DNA of 64,000 nucleotides. Source: Ashinkailepas kermadecensis. Lineage: Eukaryota > Arthropoda > Thecostraca > Neolepadidae. A program made the translations under genes and the position numbers. This document shows, one piece after another, positions 43,795-55,469 of the stretch. The stretch lies in NCBI GenBank assembly GCA_034440615.1, contig JAOTOM010004569.1:278023-342022 (forward strand). The letters run 5' to 3'. The first letter of the stretch is position 1. Each line of letters begins with the position of its first letter. Below the pieces are notes generated by a model. It saw only the letters and a list, made by a program, of their open reading frames with translations, had not been told where the DNA came from and ran no database searches.

Positions 43795-45279
43795 ATCTAT
43801 GAGCGAACGCTACCATCGATGCCAAAACGACATATTGGCAAAAACAATCAACACAAATCAAGATGATTGGGACACAAAAATTCCCGCCACTCTTGCCGCC
43901 TATCGGACCGCAAACATTGGAAGCTTAGTTATTTGGGCTTTAGGGCGCTTCGACCAGAATTGATCAAAGCTCTGGAACCATTTCGCCATTCTTCACAATG
44001 TACGGCAGAGACCCCGTTCTCCCTTTGGACAATTTACTTCAGCCTAAAATGAAATATTACGGAGAAGACTATGTCCAAAAAAATCCTGTCCAACTTACAT
44101 GAAGCGTATAGCCATGTAAAGACACACCTCGTTGAGAGCCATGAGAGGAACCGGGAGTACGCTGACCGCAAAGCCAAGCCGCGGAATTTCAAAATTGGAC
44201 ATCCCGTATATTATTACGACATAACGGTACAACCTGGCACGTCGCCAAAGTTCTCGTTGCCGTGGAAACCATACTTTCGGATTATCAAGCAGACTAGCCC
44301 AGTAAATTATGTGATCAGAAATCAGACCTCCGGTAAGACCCGGTTGGTGCATGTCCAGAAACTACGGCTAGCCGACCCGAACACAGCATGGGAACCCACC
44401 AAGGACCAAGAAGAAACAGTGAACCAAAAATATTTAGAGAAAACGTCAAAAGTAGATGGTACCACCCCTGAACGAGTACAGCCTTCTAGGTCAGCCAAAC
44501 GGGCCGAGGCCGGCCCTGATTACAGTCCCTGTGAGGATTGGTCCATGGACGTATGCAGCCCACAGAGAACAAAGGATGATGAAACCGCTGAGTTGACAGA
44601 GCCCATGCCTGGCTCCGTGCAACCACCGCCGGTCGAGTCTGACCTGCTGGAGAGATCACCTCTCACCCAGTCAGCAGATGTAGCTGAGCCCTCACCGGTG
44701 TCAAGTGATACTGAGACAGACATTCCTCTGTCTGAACCAGTTCAGGGAAACAAAAGGCCGTTGCCGCCGACTAGTGAGTCAGACGACGATGCCCCATTTT
44801 CGGAACTAGTTGAACGAAACAAAAGTCCACTTCCCTCTTCGAGCGATTCAGAAGACAATTTACCACTTTCAGAATTAGTAGAACGCCTAAAACGACCCCT
44901 GCCCACGTCCAGTGGTTCAGATCCTGACACTTCACAATCGCAATTGGCGAAACGTTCAAAACCTCCAATTAGCGAATCGGAAGATGAAATTCCGCTTTCA
45001 GAATTAGCAAAACGCTTGTAGGACTCGACTGAAAGCCCAGTGAGGCTAGTCCCTGAAAGACGACCTTTGGTGGAATCATCTGATGAGGATCGTCCTCCAT
45101 GCAAACTTCAAATTCACGATGAGTCTGCTACTTCCACTGATTACGAAGCTGATGTCGACCGAGTCGACGTCAAGCCTAGTAAAGCTAGCGCCTTTGCGAG
45201 CTTTGTGGAGATGCAAAATGAATCAATGATGAAGCAGTTCAAATTACAAATGATGATGTTCCAATCGATGTTTAAGTAA
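43795..45279 (+). pseudogene. Ty3/Gypsy-like integrase C-terminal region with acidic repeat tail
   Basis: Plus-strand frames read SERYHRCQNDILAKTI, DWDTKIPATLAAYRT, FFTMYGRDPVLPLDNLL and then (frame from 44071) HEAYSHVKTHLVESHERNRE, RIIKQTSPVNYVIRNQTSGK and VHVQKLRL. This is the end of an integrase core followed by its SH3-like C-terminal fold. The N-terminal part of pol is absent. A 46-bp insertion at 43926 and a frameshift near 44070 break the frame. From 44071 the frame is open to a TAG at 45019, then continues in phase for 86 codons to 45279. The tail holds about five acidic repeats of around 24 residues (SDDDAPFSELVERNKSPLPS type). It is a relic, although the tail region is strikingly intact. 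Confidence 0.8.
43926..43966 (-). mobile_element. Solo 3'-tail insertion inside the integrase relic
   Basis: On the minus strand the insert ends TCGAAGCGCCCTAAAGCCCA followed by AATAACTA. AAGCT flanks it on both sides (43921-43925 and 43967-43971). The insert plus one AAGCT is 46 bp, not a multiple of three, and its removal puts the integrase frame on either side back in register. Confidence 0.7.
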
Positions 45280-47647
45280 CGGCTCAAGTAGATATGTCGT
45301 TGAGAGTGTGCCAGTGAGTCGCCTCAAGTGATCATGTAACTGTATTGTTGACGCAGTGACGCCACAAACGGTGACGGAGTAACGCCACCTACCGGAATGA
45401 TGATTGCCGATGTGATTGATGTGGTGCGTGCAGCGCCATTGTGATGGAACCCCATATGGGAATAATGATATTGATGTGATGTTGTGACGTCACCTGTCCT
45501 GATGTCTTGTGTGACATATTGTCAACTGTTAGAAACATGTTTTTGGTGGTCAAAATCAAACGCCGGACCTATGCTTCGGCATCTTTGAACCGATATTTGT
45601 ACCTGAAACCCGCAGTAGCCTTCAATCCAACCCATCCCGCTCGGTGAAGACATCATCGTCCGTGCTGGCCATGAGCCAGCATCAACACGACCTGACAATC
45701 GGGCGTGACGAGACGGTCACGCCGGCTGCCACAGGACACCGACAGGTGGACTACCTGCGGCCACCCTGTGCAGAGACCCAGGAAGCACCTGCAACACGAG
45801 CCCACCAGCGGCCGTTTCGTCCGGCCAGTTCGACGACTGGTCCGTTGGCTCGGTGCCAGCGGGCACCGACGAGGAACCGAGCGCCGCTGTAACCTGAGCG
45901 CCGCCGCTGCGGACGCGAGCGCCGCTGCTAAAGGCGCTGACGAGCGCCACCACGGAGAGGCGCTGACGAGCGCCACCACGGAGAGGCACTGACGAGCGCC
46001 GTCCCTGAGAACGCGAGCACTGCCGGTGCGATGGGCGGTCATATGGATGACTCAGCCGAGCGTGCGAGTGGCGGGTCAGAAGCCACCGCGGTGATATGGA
46101 TGACTCACCGGCCGCCCTCGCAGCTGGACATGATCGAACGAGACATAACTTCCACGAGTATATGGATGGACGTCGCAGGAACAGGCCGAGTAACCAACCC
46201 GCCCTGGCAGAGCGCCAGAACAAGTCGGATAGCGAGCCCGATGAGGGACATGCGGTAAATGCTGCAAGGCCGATCAGTGAGCGCTGCCGGCGAGTGTCGC
46301 ACCCAGGGCGGCCGACGATCTGCAGCATGGCAAGGTCACCCATGCTCAGACGTCCCCCTCCCCGAACCGGACTGAACATTATTAGGACGCCGTGAGCGTC
46401 TCGTCACGAAGCCGTTTCTACAGTGCGCGCGCGAAAGTGATCAACGAGAATGTGTGATATAAATCGTATGCGAGTGTCGCGTAGTAGTGACATTGTTTAG
46501 TTTACTAACATGGATCAGGGTGTGGGTACCCCTTAAAGACCCCTAGACTAACCCACGTAGGACTGTGTGTAATCGGAAATTGTGTTAATTTGTTGCCGTA
46601 TCGTAAGTGTTTGTTGATTCGTGTGTGATTGTAGAAGGCCGTGATTTGTCTGAGTGGAGCTCAGAATTAATCTGTAAATTTAATTCGATCTTCGGACCTC
46701 ATTTTGTGATGTAACAGAGTTTCTATAAATTGTACTTTTCGCTGTCCCGTAACTGTAAATGATGTGACCCCATAAGCCAGCCGACAGTAAATGTAACGCC
46801 TCACGAGCTTGAGCCGGCTGGCGGCTCGCTGCCGGTCCGTGCCGCGACAGAGACCGGACGTTGGGTCATAGATCCAATTATCGGCCGTCGGCCGCTGCTA
46901 GTCAGCGTTTTACAGGGCCGACGAACGCTGCCACTGCGGCGTAGAATCGGGCGCCGAGAGCCGGCGGCCCCCGTCAGTCAGTCGTCTCTGGACAGCCAGG
47001 CGACGCGGTTCTGTAGCGCTGGCGGCCACGCGTTCTAAATTAATAACCCATTTCGGCCTTAAATTTAACGTTAGGAAATATCACCGTCGTTCGTCAGCGC
47101 GGAACATTCTATGTAAGAATTGTCTGTTGTTCGACTGTTGCCATTTATTCGCCGCTGCACAAATACAGATAGTGCAGAGAACTTTGGAACTTTACGACCG
47201 GAGTGACGCGGACGCGAGATCCTACTAGACTATTACGTAGCCGATATAGGAACTTTCCTACAGATTTCCAACCTGGGTGTATTTATGGGTGTCTTGCCTA
47301 CGTATATTAATAGTGTGCCATCATGCGTGGGTACGCTCGTAGATTGTAAGGTAGCTTTGTTCGTTGATATATGAGCAACAGAGGAAACGTGGGTGGTGAA
47401 CTCTTGCGCACAGATAGAAGGGAACAATACGAAAATTGCATTCGCTGTTCTTTTGTCTGGCTTTCAAATGAGTCGGACAATTTCCTACCCCTTAAGTAAT
47501 AATCTGGTGTTCTACACGCATGGTTGTATTTTATCTTTATCTTGAGCATCGCATCAGTTGCAAATTATTCCTATCAGCAGATTAAGTGGCCTAAATCTAG
47601 CATGCAAGCATAATTGAGGACAAGCTCGAATAACACGCGCTCCGGAG
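45280..47647. other. Region downstream of the Ty3-like relic; no gene recognised
   Basis: GC-rich from about 45640 to 46380, with overlapping frames on both strands (for example 45717-46379 minus, 46096-46395 plus) and no motif I recognise. A 26-bp tandem repeat (GGCGCTGACGAGCGCCACCA) lies at 45933-46000. 46750-47230 could be LTR sequence of the Ty3-like element, but no second copy exists in the window to test this. Confidence 0.4.
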
Positions 47648-48112
47648 CAGACTTGTGCTCGACTCGAGTTCAATCGAGAATCGACTCATGAATCAATCGT
47701 TTTTGGATGAGTCGTGAGTTGAATCGATTCTTTTCCAAAAAAACATATCTTGAGTCGCGAGTTGAATCACATCCTTCTTTTTTTAAATGAGTTGCATCAC
47801 GAGTCAATCATTTGAATCACAATGAGTCATTTGAGTCTTGCGACTCAAATGCAAGTTATGAACAAATGATATAAAGCATGTATCTTTGTAAATAGTATGC
47901 CATGACACAAGGTAGGGAGTAAAAACACAGTATAATTATTAATGCTTAGCATTACAATTGTCAACTTATCAGCTGCCAGTCAGTGAAGAATGAGGTATAC
48001 TTAAGTTATTTACCAAAAACGGATAACAATAACTACAAAAAAAAGTATTAATGCTAAGCTTGGTATTCACAATCAGTATCATGCATGAGTCAATTCTAGT
48101 GCCAGAAACAGT
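47648..48112. mobile_element. hAT-like element A, left-end copy
   Basis: Begins with the same CAGACTTGTGCTCGACTC terminus as 9910 and follows 9910-10372 closely, including the subterminal GAGTCA/GAATCA cluster, up to AGTGCCAG. The right terminus is missing. Confidence 0.9.
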
Positions 48113-48257
48113 TTATGCCATGAGTCTCACAGTCAGCATCCGTCACCTGCAATCTAAGTTAATTATGTTGACTTCAGGGCGCATTGATTTAGTTGGCAAT
48201 GTAGCACCCTAATATGTTCCCTTCAATCAGATAAATAAAGGTTGCTCATGTCTCCAG

Positions 48258-48426
48258 GCGTGCTACTTGGCCACCTTGGGTGGTGACACCGTGACGGCAG
48301 TATTGCGGCTGTGTTGTTCGGCTCTCATGGACAGCGCCGCATCTGACCTCTTCTCACTGACCGGGAAGTCTAAGCGCGGAGGGAAGAAGAAGTTCCGGGG
48401 AACGCGTCTGCATCAGACCATAATCC
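48258..48426 (+). CDS. Probable internal exon of a DUF4806-like protein
   Basis: A 169-bp segment is bounded by TCTCCAG at the left (acceptor) and GTAAGTG at the right (donor), is GC-richer than its AT-rich flanks, and has one stop-free frame from its first base. It encodes YLATLGGDTVTAVLRLCCSA then DLFSLTGKSKRGGKKKFRGT then RLHQTII. The order LxxxGG, helix, G, GKKKF, then I/V-rich end resembles the C-terminal part of the DUF4806 domain, found in arthropod proteins of unknown function and often near transposon-derived genes. The donor splits a codon after its first base. No neighbouring exon was identified on either side, so this could be one exon of a gene with long introns or a stranded fragment. 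Confidence 0.5.
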
Positions 48427-49702
48427 GTAAGTGATAAAATAACACACTATCATTTAATGATTGACTTGAGTTTCCCTCATAGCCCATTACAGAAGGAGTA
48501 AGGCCAGGATTGTGGTTGGTAGCTTCACATTATTGTGTAAGGCATGAAAATATATCTCAATGTTACGTGGGTGCTTATTCCCCCCGCCCCTTCTAACCCC
48601 TCTTCAGATCTCGATAACGCATGTGTCAATATTTTGGAAAGATATCGTTTGAAAGCTTGTAACATTGCCTGCAATATTGTTGTAAACAAAGCTGAAATTT
48701 CGAAAACGACGGGTGAGGGAGGAAAAGAATGTGAATTAATGACTTTTTTGGTTTCACAAAAGCTCTAATTTCACATTGAGATCCAGTTATTGTTAATTGA
48801 GTCCAATTTATTAATGCATTATTTGTGTTGTAATGCAGTTCAATTACAGAACCATGGATGCATCCATTGTAGCTGAACTTCAGGCGGACGTGTTTGGTCA
48901 ATTACGGCCAATTATCGTCCATGGCCCCAAAACTGGCCTTGATCCACCATTTCGGAAATGATCCGCTTCCATTGCCATGCGAATTTCCAATGTCCAGGTT
49001 TCGGTTTATTATCATTTTGAAACCACCACTACCTCCTTACTTCGTTACCCTGGAACCGCCGCTGCCATTGATGCACATATCTAGTGACGTTAAATGTGCA
49101 ATCAATGTGTATGTTTTCTTCACCAACGGTGTTGTCAAAAAAACTAGTCCTGATATACATAACATGTCTGTCTTTATAGGATATCTGTCTGGCTTTGAAA
49201 GCTCATCACGCTGCATAAAAATAGCCAGCCTTGACATCCAAGCTCACTGTCTAGGGCCAACTCGCATCAATAAGAAAAAAACGGCATCATTCGCCGAAAA
49301 GAACTTTAGGAGACATCGCGAAATTTAAGAATTCTAGCGTGCCGCGTTAAGAAACGTCGAACAAAAACTATCGGAAGCTTCTAAACCCTCTTACATATAG
49401 GGTTACACTTCAACTGTTCGTAATGATTCGCTGAAGCTATGAATGCTGGTTTAGTTCAAATGTACTGATGAATGATGCTTATATTCGGTGGAGAAGGTAT
49501 GTGGCTATTGTGGTTGTCTACCTTCACATGCATCCTCTCTCAGTCCTTTGCTGCTGTAGGTTAGGCCATTCTGGACCCTCAATCAACCAAATGTCGAGTA
49601 CTTGTTCTCGGAGAAGAAATCGTCTATCACATGGATAACAATCACAAAACACTCGTACACACGGATGGGTCAAAACACGAGGTCAAAGTAGTCAAAGCCG
49701 TC
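48427..49702. other. No gene recognised
   Basis: If the exon at 48258 is real, this would be intron. The 144-codon frame 48894-49328 has no recognised motif. Confidence 0.45.
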
Positions 49703-49912
49703 CCGTCAAAGTAGCTCAGTTGGTTGGAGCGCTGGCCTGCACTGGTCTGCCCTCTGATGGCAACACAGGGTTCGAGTCGCTTCACACGCTCACATTTAGC
49801 CCCCGGCTGGGAGAGTCCGTTGGCCGCTGGCCCGATAAGGCCGCAGATGAGCTACCGGGCGGCCTTGTCAGCGCCGCTCTGTGTGTTTGGACGACGGCGC
49901 GCGGCCGCTACG
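49703..49912 (+). mobile_element. tRNA-derived SINE, type II, copy 3 (3'-truncated)
   Basis: The tRNA-like head has a near-consensus box A (TAGCTCAGTTGGTTGGAGCG) and box B (GGGTTCGAGTC). It matches 908-1211 up to GAGCTACCGGGCGGCC and then diverges into CG-rich sequence. Confidence 0.8.
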
Positions 49913-51690
49913 CGCGGTGAACCGCGGGGAAATCCCACCCTGCCGGTGAGCGGTAAGCAAGGTGTGACACGCCATCAACGTCACGCTGTGATAGCGGTCC
50001 TCGAGGGCAACCGCCGATCGCGAGTCACCACAGCGAGCAAGTCGCGGCCCGAATTCCCGCTACTCTTCCCGATTTCCCTATGAAATGCCGGCAGAGATGG
50101 AGGCAGGGTTGGATTTGTGCGTTGCAATCCTGCATGCGGAAAGGAAAACTCGGTGGTATTCCAATTAAGAGAGTATGCCCTTTTCTTTCTCGTACTAAAA
50201 TTCCTCTTTGTACATTTCATTCGGGCTTGACAATTTTAATCCAGCTGCAACAAGCTTCCAGTAATCTTCAAAGAACTCAATCTTTTGGAAAAAAGGAGTG
50301 GATAATTTTCGGAGAAGACAATGTTCCGGATGACAAACATCAAGGAGAAAGCCGTGTTTCCAACCCTGATGAAGAGGGGATGGGGTGGGGTGGAGGCTGG
50401 GGATTTCAAGCAAAGTAGAATGACGGAAGATGAAGACATAACGGGGGATACTGCGTGTCGTGCACTGCGTTTGCGGAAGGTGAGGTGCTGCGCCAGCCCT
50501 ACTCACCAGGAATTGCTGGAAAGAGCCGATCGGCATGTTGATGAATTGCGACATCGGCAGACTGATCTTGCGCAGCCGAACATTCTGGCCGTGGTAGCGC
50601 CCCGGAACGGTAGCACACAGTTTCCGCCATGCTAACAATGTCGAGAACGGAACTCCCGAAACGGTGCTCCCGTGAGACTACATGCGGTGCTCCAGTGAGA
50701 TTGCTGATGGCGCTCCGGTGACACTACTGACGGTGCTCTCTAGAGACCACAAACACTGCTCCGGAACACTGCCTGGAAAAGGTCCTGGCCGTTACCGAAT
50801 ATTACACTTCAGATGAACATTTGTCAGTACAAACGTTCATCTGAAGCACTTCTATGTAATACTGGAGAGATAATATTAACTAGGTGAGGGCGATTCCCTA
50901 CAACATTCTGGAGCAGTACATTGCAAATAACTTACTTTATTATTCCACCTTCATATTACCCTAGATAAATGGGCCACAGTAAGGTGAGCTTTCAGCCTTT
51001 CCAAAGAAGTGTTAGTTTTCATGCAACAAGAACGAGTCTTTCTTTCCGTGCATGGAATACGAGACCAAACCGGAGACGGTGGCTGAGGGCTCCTATTCTA
51101 TACTCAGGTTTTCCGCACGTGCCTGGAAATCACTGGAGGAGGCGAGCTGGAAATGATGCACCTTTAAAGGAACACAACAGATACCTGGTGACAAAATGCC
51201 AGATTTTACTCATTCTGAGACATGTCGAAAACGGATCAGAAATCAAAGTAAAACGTCTCAAACTGTCCGTTCATAGTTGGGCATCTCTGAATAAAAAAGC
51301 AGCGGGCATGGAATTCAACACCCTTATTTCCGATTTCGACGCAAAATGATATCAGAGATCATCTTTGCATCTGAATTTACTGAGCATAATTGTAAGTCAT
51401 TCAGACCATCAGGTCAGAAGCCATAGCCCGAGGGAATTTTAATGTTTCGGATGATTCTCAGGCTCGTAAAAACATTACAAATGGACATAATCATGTCAAC
51501 ATATATATTTTGGAAATCCCAAAGTCAAAGAACTTGGAAAAAAGAAAACATGCCATAGATAAAGTTTGGACCCTTTGACATTATGTAAGGCAAAAGGGTA
51601 AAAACTCACAAATATTATCTCGGTTCGGAACTTTTTAAGCGAAATATTTCTCAGGCAATTATCTTTCGTCAGAAAACAGAAAGTTGGTGA
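49913..51690. other. No gene recognised; small degenerate repeat
   Basis: 50655-50775 holds about four units of roughly 33 bp around CGGTGCTCCGGTGA..CTACTGA. 50293-50372 shares a word with 32186-32255 and, more weakly, 37003-37078. Short frames have no motif. Confidence 0.5.
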
Positions 51691-52519
51691 TACTCGCATA
51701 AAAAGGCCAATTTAAGCAATTTCTCGATTGCACTGCCATCTGGTGGTGATTGCGGAAACTTCATATTTCTGGACAAACAGCATGTGTGAGGTGACTTTTT
51801 AATCAGCTCAACGAAACAAGGCGTTTGGCATATAACTGATATCCTCCAGCACAATAGCTTATCTGCAAACATCGCATTTATGAGCGGGGGTGGGGGTGGG
51901 GTGGGGGTGGGGGTGTCATTTGACTTCCCACCACTTTGCTCTCGCCATATCTTCGAAACTACTTTCGTTCCGCGATGCAAATTGGAATATATCTTGTGCA
52001 AATGAAGTGGTTGTACTACCGTGCATACATTTTCTATATAATAATACAATGGCGTAATGCAATGATAATAATGCCATATTTGCCGCAAACACGATATTTG
52101 CGCTTATTTGACGCCAATCGTCCAAGTTTTAGATAATCGCTAATGTCGCTCAATACTTTCGAAGGTGTTTCGCGCAGGTACATTTGAATGTTTAGGTACG
52201 AATGGAGCATGTTTAGGTACGATGGAGCATGACGTTATGGTGACGTCATAGGTCTTGTTTTTTCTCGTTTTATTGACAAATCGGTCGTGTTCATTTGTGA
52301 CGTTGAAAAGGATGTCGGCATTGTGTTATCGAACGCGAAATTGGTTTAGTCCATTTCTTGTGAGAGCGTATTTACACAATGATAAGGTTGTAATTATATT
52401 TTATGGGATTTCATTTACATTTTATGGGAAGGGCAGTAAAAAGCGAGCATATGTACAAATCTTGATTTAATAACATGAATATGAAATTATGGTCCTAGAT
52501 TTCGATGTAATAGGTTGCA
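51691..52519. repeat. Dispersed repeat, copy B (partner 1-834)
   Basis: Matches window positions 1-834 in the same orientation. The copies part exactly where the 21-bp array begins here and where unrelated sequence begins near 834 in copy A, so AGGTTGCA is probably the true right end or close to it. Confidence 0.85.
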
Positions 52520-52855
52520 ATCCTGGGGGCCTCCTTTGCAATCCTGGGGGCCTCCTTTGCAATCCTGGAGGCCTCCTTTGCAATCCTGGGGGTCTCCTTT
52601 GCAATCCTGAGGCCTCCTTTGCCATCCTGGGGGCCTCCTTTGCAATCCTGAGGGCCTCCTTTACAATCCTGGAGTCCTCCTTTGGAATCCTGGGGGCCTC
52701 CTTTGCAATCCTGGGGGCCTCCTTTGCAATCCTGGGGGGCCTCCTTTGCAATCCTTGGGGACTCCTTTTTAATCCTGGAGGCCTCTTTTGCAATCCTAGG
52801 GGCCTCCTTTGCAATCCTGGGGCCTCCTTTGCATTCCTGGGGTCCTCCGTGCCAA
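52520..52855. repeat. 21-bp minisatellite, about 16 copies
   Basis: Units of TTTGCAATCCTGGGGGCCTC+C with substitutions and one-base indels. The plus (52489-53211) and minus (52467-52865) frames are repeat translations. The array starts at the right end of dispersed-repeat copy B. Confidence 0.93.
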
Positions 52856-54533
52856 TTGTTGGCACTCTCTTGATTTCTGGAGCCTCCTATCCTCTCCTAT
52901 GTGACTCCTTCTTCAAATTAAGTGCCTCCTCTCACGTCTTGGAGGCCTCCTCTCATGTCTCGTCGGCCTACTTGCTCACTTTTTTTCTTGTGCATTTCCG
53001 GATAGGGGCCTCCTCAAATTTCATGGGGGCGGCGCCCCCAGTCTCACGGCAGGGGGGGGACTGCCCCCTCTGCCCCCCCACCAGTGGCGACGCCCCTGGG
53101 TGTAGTGGAAAGAGCATTGCCTATACTATGGCATGCTCATTTGTGTCCATTTCTCAAAGTGTTTTGGATGTTGCACGTGCATCCATAGCTTTGCAAAATG
53201 TGCTTATCTAACTTATATTGTGCATCGCCAACTTATTCGCTGAATAAATGAAAAGAAATGAAGTCAATGAATAAGTATTTGTTTCGCTATCATTATGAAG
53301 GATATGCTTCTGATAATCAAGCAAGTACCTACAAATTTAAACCCAATATCTCTAGGGCCCTGAAATATTGTAAGCTTGCTAAAAAATACCGACTTCCGAC
53401 TGTCGTTGCCGAACTTTTGCAGAGTACACCTTCCCTTTTCCAATCCACAAAAATGTTCCTGGGAAAAGTGCACGGCTAGCACTGCTGACGTCCACCCAAA
53501 TGAAAACCGAGACGCTCCGCCACTGCCGGTAGCTGAAAAGAAGTGTGACTCATCTTATCGGATGGCGGGAGGGTGAGTTATCTAATCGGGTGCTACAGGG
53601 CGGCAGTGGAGGGTCGACTCGGCCGCTCTGCCGGCCGCCATGACATTATACATGTATCAGACTGGCCTGATGTCTTGCAGCAGTCTACATAGTCATCTTC
53701 GATTGTCTGACAGGGTCAGCGCCATGGGGACAAGTGGGGGGTGGGGGCAAGGTGGGCAACCGCCCACTCTTTCCTCGCTCACACTAGCATTTCGAGAAAG
53801 CCTAAGGGTTCTCTCGATCATGCTCCTGTTTGGGCTGTCGAGGCACGGAAGGGATTCGCAGATATGTACAGATATAAGTATATCAGGGAATTACGGCACG
53901 AGGAAGTGTGAGAAGGGCTTCTTTAGTCTCTTGAGGGGAAATTTAAGCCTTTGAGGAGGCCCCTGTGGACAGCGCTGGTGACTCCGTGGTAGGTGGGGGG
54001 GAACCGGTCCCTCACGGGCACGGGCGGTCCAGAAAAGTGGGGAGATTGTATGGGAAAAACGTCTTTATGGCGTGCACAGCACACTGAAAGGGGCACATTG
54101 ACGAAAATCGAATGATAACTATGCGGTATCCGAGCCCTTAGCTCTGCTGCCATAATATCTTAGGGTGTGCTGTAGCAGCTCAGATGGCCCTCTCTCCCAA
54201 CTCAGAGAACCCTTTTCAAGCTGTGAGGATCCTCTTGCATCTCAGATGATTCTCTCCCGGTTCACTAGAGGTGCAGATGCATTTAGACTGCATTGCATTT
54301 AGACTTTCAAGCGAATGCAAGTAATCGTTGATTTATGTTGAATATCGGCAGAATATCGGGGAGGGACATTGAGCAAAAGCAGCGTAAATATGCTCCGATC
54401 CCCGTAACAAAGTTCTGGTTGCACCTTTTCTCACCCAAACACGGCGTTTGTCATATGTAGAGGTCGGTACTCACGCCCTTACACGAGCTGAGCTTAAATA
54501 ATTTACCGATATATGGTGCCACAAGCGAGGGCA
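52856..54533. other. No gene recognised
   Basis: 53030-53100 is a C/G-homopolymer stretch of the GGCGACGCCCCTGG type, probably an eroded DNA-transposon end. The 73-codon frame at 53258-53479 and the 104-codon frame at 53640-53954 have no recognised motif. Confidence 0.45.
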
Positions 54534-54541
54534 TGAGGCGG

Positions 54542-55461
54542 CACTGGCGGATCTAGGCCACCGGTTTGGGGGGGGCAACTTTCGATTTTCGGTGTCAGCC
54601 CCCCTCCCCCTCCCCCAGTGGCGTACCTAGGAATTGCATCAGGGAGGGGTCGAACGGATTTGGAGGGTGCCCATTCTCCCACTATTTTTGGTTAAAAGCA
54701 CCGGATTTCGACCACTATTTGGCAAAGGGGCCAATTTTTTAAAATAATAATTAATGACAACATAATTTCCTGTGTAGGGGCCACAGCCTACCTCCACCGC
54801 TTCTAAGTTACTGGATTTGTGTTCTTGTTTACCAAAACGTTCACGTTCACGTTCACGTTTCATCGCCGCACGTTGGTGCGGCGCTGAAACGGCATATCAG
54901 GCCATCTTGATGGATATGTTTGGCATGAGTTAGTTATTGCATGGTGTTGTGTGAGACTGGTGAGAATGTGAATTTGGAATGGTTGTCATCGCAGTGTTTT
55001 AACAAAATCTTATCCTACTCTTATCGTTTTATCTACAAGACGAGGAATCGTAATAGCCACGAATGTGTTGTGGAAGGTTCTAATAAATGTCTATGTCTAT
55101 GTCTATGTCTATGTCTATGTCAATGTCTTGTACCAAGTCAACGTTCGTGCACGTGTACACACTGGTGGATCCGATTTGTCAACTCTTGGTGTAAGCAGAA
55201 CTTGAGCAGCATGGAACCCTCGATGTGTGTCAGAATCTACTATGCTACTATATTGGCTCCAAACAATTATACAAAAATACCTTTAAAATTGGAGATTTTT
55301 TCATTCGGACGCTATTTTTTTACCTCGGCAAAGGTTACTGCATTTTAATTTAGTTTACTTCCGTTGGTTTCGGGGGGCCAAAAGACGCTATGGCCCCCCA
55401 TTTTAAGCGCTTCGGGGGGGGGGACCATGGCCGGAATGGCCCCTCCCTGGATCCGCTAGTG
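54542..55461. mobile_element. hAT-like element B, copy 2 (920 bp, intact ends)
   Basis: Inverted ends are CACTGGCGGATCTAG (54542) and, read inward from 55461, CACTAGCGGATCCAG. A perfect 8-bp flank TGAGGCGG is duplicated (54534-54541 and 55462-55469). The interior carries hexamer microsatellites (GTTCAC near 54837, CTATGT near 55090) and no transposase frame. Copy 1 is at 9264-13556. Confidence 0.85.
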
Positions 55462-55469
55462 TGAGGCGG

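Noticed and set aside
46750..47230. LTR of the Ty3-like element
   Set aside because: Position and composition are suggestive, but no second copy or clear TG...CA boundaries support it.
52489..53211. 240-codon frame with NPGGLLC-like repeats
   Set aside because: Translation of a 21-bp minisatellite. The frame drifts at one-base indels, and the opposite strand is equally open.
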